A stretch of 64,000 bases of DNA from Bifidobacterium catenulatum subsp. kashiwanohense JCM 15439 = DSM 21854 (GTDB lineage Bacteria; Actinomycetota; Actinomycetes; Actinomycetales; Bifidobacteriaceae), in the NCBI RefSeq assembly GCF_001042615.1, contig NZ_AP012327.1, forward strand, positions 1,550,001 through 1,614,000. Reading direction: 5' to 3'. Below, in pieces: positions 62,481 through 64,000 of the stretch. Every line of letters starts with the position of its first letter. Position 1 is the stretch's first letter. Under the pieces are notes generated by a model that was given only the letters and a program-made list of their open reading frames with translations, was not told the origin of the DNA and did not search any database. Made by a program: the position numbers and the translations under genes.

Positions 62481-63082
62481 GCGCTGTCCTTCCCTGCCGT
62501 GGCATAGCCACGTTCCTTCGCATAGTTGGCAAGTTCTCGTTTCAACTGCGTACGCGCACGATTGAGACGACTCATCACCGTGCCGATCTTCACACCCTGT
62601 TCGTCAGCCACCTGCTGGTATGACTTGCCATCAATCGCAGCATCGATGAACACCTGGCGGCGTTCCGGCGAAAGCTTGGCGAGCGCCGCCATGATTTCCT
62701 CGGGCGCATAGGCATCCAAATATTCCTGTTCCGCGGATTTAAGTTCTTCCGAGGAATGCTCCGAAGCCGAATAAATGTCCCAATCGTCATATTCACCGGT
62801 GGAATCGTTAGCCCGCTGCGGTCTGCGTTTGGCTTTGGCATACTGGTTGAAATAGGCATTCCGCTCGATGGTAGTCATCCACGCGGCGAAATTTGTTCCC
62901 TCCTGAAAGGAGTCGAACGCCTTGAATCCCCGTTCGAAAGTATCCTGCACCAAATCTTGGGCATCATCGGGATTGTTGGTAAGCTTCATCGCCTGCCGGT
63001 ACAACGCATCGACCACAGGCATGGCGAGTTTTTCAAAACGCGCCCTTTTACCTACCGTAGTTTCCGTTCGTACTTCAGTCAC
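62477..63082 (-). CDS. sigH: ECF-type RNA polymerase sigma factor, SigH/SigR group
   Basis: About 201 residues. Region 2 (about 15-85) has RQAMKLTNNPDDAQDLVQDT and TNFAAWMTTIERNAYFNQY; region 4 (about 130-185) has LSPERRQVFIDAAIDGKSYQ and GTVMSRLNRARTQLKREL. This is the thiol-oxidative/heat stress sigma of actinobacteria. I place the start at GTG 63082: TACAAT ends six bases before it, so it could be leaderless; the longer frame to 63205 lacks family likeness. It is coupled to its anti-sigma gene and divergent from murE. Confidence 0.88.
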   Translation of the reverse strand: MTEVRTETTVGKRARFEKLAMPVVDALYRQAMKLTNNPDDAQDLVQDTFERGFKAFDSFQEGTNFAAWMTTIERNAYFNQYAKAKRRPQRANDSTGEYDDWDIYSASEHSSEELKSAEQEYLDAYAPEEIMAALAKLSPERRQVFIDAAIDGKSYQQVADEQGVKIGTVMSRLNRARTQLKRELANYAKERGYATAGKDSA

Positions 63083-63177
63083 AGCTTTATTGTAACCACC
63101 CAGACTTCCACATGCCATGCACATAGCTGACGGTAGAATGGCTGTTCGGTATCCGAAGAACAGGGAGAACACGAGAT

Positions 63178-64000
63178 ATGGCTTTGACTCTGGCATCAGC
63201 AGCACGTCTGCTCAGCGAGCATGGATTACTGCGTGAAATCATCCAAGGAGACGCCTGGACGCTTGACGCGCAGACCGTCAACGGATTCGACAAGCCATTC
63301 GGTTCAATCACCTACGACACCAGGCAGGTCGTATCTGACACGCTCCTATGCTGCAAAGGCCGTTTCAAAGCGGAATATCTCAATGGCATCGATGATCGTG
63401 GGCTTGCCGCATACGTTGCGGAAAACGACTTCTCCGCGGCGACGAAAGCTCCGGGACTCATCGTGAACGACGCGCGCAAAGCCATGAGTCTGCTGTCCGC
63501 GGCATTTTATGGGTACCCGCAGAACCAACTGAAAGTCATCGGTATTACCGGAACCAAGGGAAAAACCACTACCGCCTACCTCACCCAGGCCATGCTCAAC
63601 GGCTGCTCCGTCGGCAAATGCGCTTTGTTCTCCTCCGTCGACAATTGCCTTGACGGACATACCTATGTCGAGTCCGATTTGACCACCCCGGAGTCCATGG
63701 ATGCGTTCCGTATGATGCGCGAAGCCGCTGATAACGGCATGGAATACCTGGTTATGGAGGTTTCGTCGCAGGCGTACAAAGTCGATCGCGTTTTCGGACT
63801 TACTTTTGACGCCGCCGCATTCCTCAATATCAGCCCGGACCACATCAGCCCCATCGAGCATCCGACATTCGAGGATTACTTCCACTGCAAACGTCAGATC
63901 GTAAAGAATTGCCGTTCCTTGGTTCTCGGCATGGTATGCGCACACGCCGATCTTATTCGTCAGGATGCTGCAATCGCCGATATTCCCGTCACCACGTTCG
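63178..64000 (+). CDS. murE: UDP-N-acetylmuramyl-tripeptide synthetase (MurE-like), cut by window edge
   Basis: First 274 residues of a Mur ligase running off the end of the window. It adds the third amino acid of the peptidoglycan stem; the choice of lysine, ornithine or diaminopimelate cannot be seen here because the specificity motif lies further on. The N-terminal domain (about 1-110, SITYDTRQVVSDTLLCCKG), P-loop GITGTKGKTTTAYL (about 121-134), DLTTPESMDAFRMM and YLVMEVSSQAYKVDRV match MurE. The ATG has GGGAG at 63163-63167, ten bases before the start codon. It is divergent from sigH. Confidence 0.88.
   Translation, partial: MALTLASAARLLSEHGLLREIIQGDAWTLDAQTVNGFDKPFGSITYDTRQVVSDTLLCCKGRFKAEYLNGIDDRGLAAYVAENDFSAATKAPGLIVNDARKAMSLLSAAFYGYPQNQLKVIGITGTKGKTTTAYLTQAMLNGCSVGKCALFSSVDNCLDGHTYVESDLTTPESMDAFRMMREAADNGMEYLVMEVSSQAYKVDRVFGLTFDAAAFLNISPDHISPIEHPTFEDYFHCKRQIVKNCRSLVLGMVCAHADLIRQDAAIADIPVTTF

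Noticed and set aside
1..64000. tRNA genes, rRNA genes, CRISPR arrays or insertion sequences
   Set aside because: No cloverleaf-like segments, spaced repeats, transposase frames or terminal inverted repeats were seen on either strand by eye; a tRNAscan and CRISPR search would be the formal check.

Overview
The window looks like a chromosomal core segment of a Bifidobacterium or very close relative. Signs of an actinobacterium are the order pgsA-cinA-clgR-DUF3046-recA-recX, DUF3710 and DUF3159 beside a TrmA-type methyltransferase, the 24-residue ribosomal protein bL37, a CGAAC-type SOS box and a SigH/RsrA-like sigma/anti-sigma pair. Base composition is moderately GC-rich. The fused DppD-DppF ATPase and the nrtR-nadABC-nifS operon fit bifidobacteria. 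Species is not claimed. I see no prophage, insertion sequence, CRISPR array, rRNA or tRNA.

Layout. 1-12 kb is housekeeping and genome maintenance: secA (cut by the window edge), hpf, the RNase P RNA gene, recX/recA with an SOS box, DUF3046, clgR, pncC-type cinA, pgsA, ftsK, miaA/miaB. 12-15.3 kb holds a small (p)ppGpp synthetase, a DMT transporter, a Bax-inhibitor-like membrane protein and an approximately 550 bp gap with a degenerate RAMA-like fragment. 15.3-24.6 kb is the most accessory-like part: a two-component system divergent from a three-gene ABC exporter, an AraC regulator, a sugar O-acetyltransferase and a MATE pump. 24.6-34.5 kb carries aconitase, a P-type ATPase, a lipoprotein, an RNA methyltransferase, DUF3159, DUF3710 and exonuclease III. 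34.5-40.5 kb is a peptide ABC importer (dppA, a terminator, then dppB-dppC-dppDF). 40.8-47 kb holds xerC, a small conserved protein, tyrA/pheA, a membrane protein with a C8A8 tract and typA. 47-53.3 kb is the de novo NAD operon with its NrtR regulator and a palindromic operator. 53.4-57 kb has parA, xerD and the infC-rpmI-rplT operon. 57-64 kb has a thiamine pyrophosphokinase, gap, a YbaK-type deacylase, ispH, galM with a LacI-type operator, bL37, the sigma/anti-sigma pair and the start of a murE-like ligase.

How genes work together. recA is likely LexA-controlled and separated from the clgR operon by a terminator. NrtR probably represses its own operon, in which NadA (an Fe-S enzyme) is co-expressed with a cysteine desulfurase that could feed its cluster. 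infC seems to start at an AUC codon, which would allow IF3 to autoregulate. Several genes (rel, thiN, xthA, possibly sigH) have a -10 element 6-8 bases before the start codon, suggesting leaderless mRNAs.

The less ordinary observations are the bL37 micro-gene, the leaderless promoters, the AUC start of infC, a 32-bp duplication with hairpins at the typA 3' end, the C8A8 tract, a half-size binding-protein lipoprotein coupled to an RNA methyltransferase, and a divergent anti-sigma factor. I did not find a clearly novel multi-gene system.
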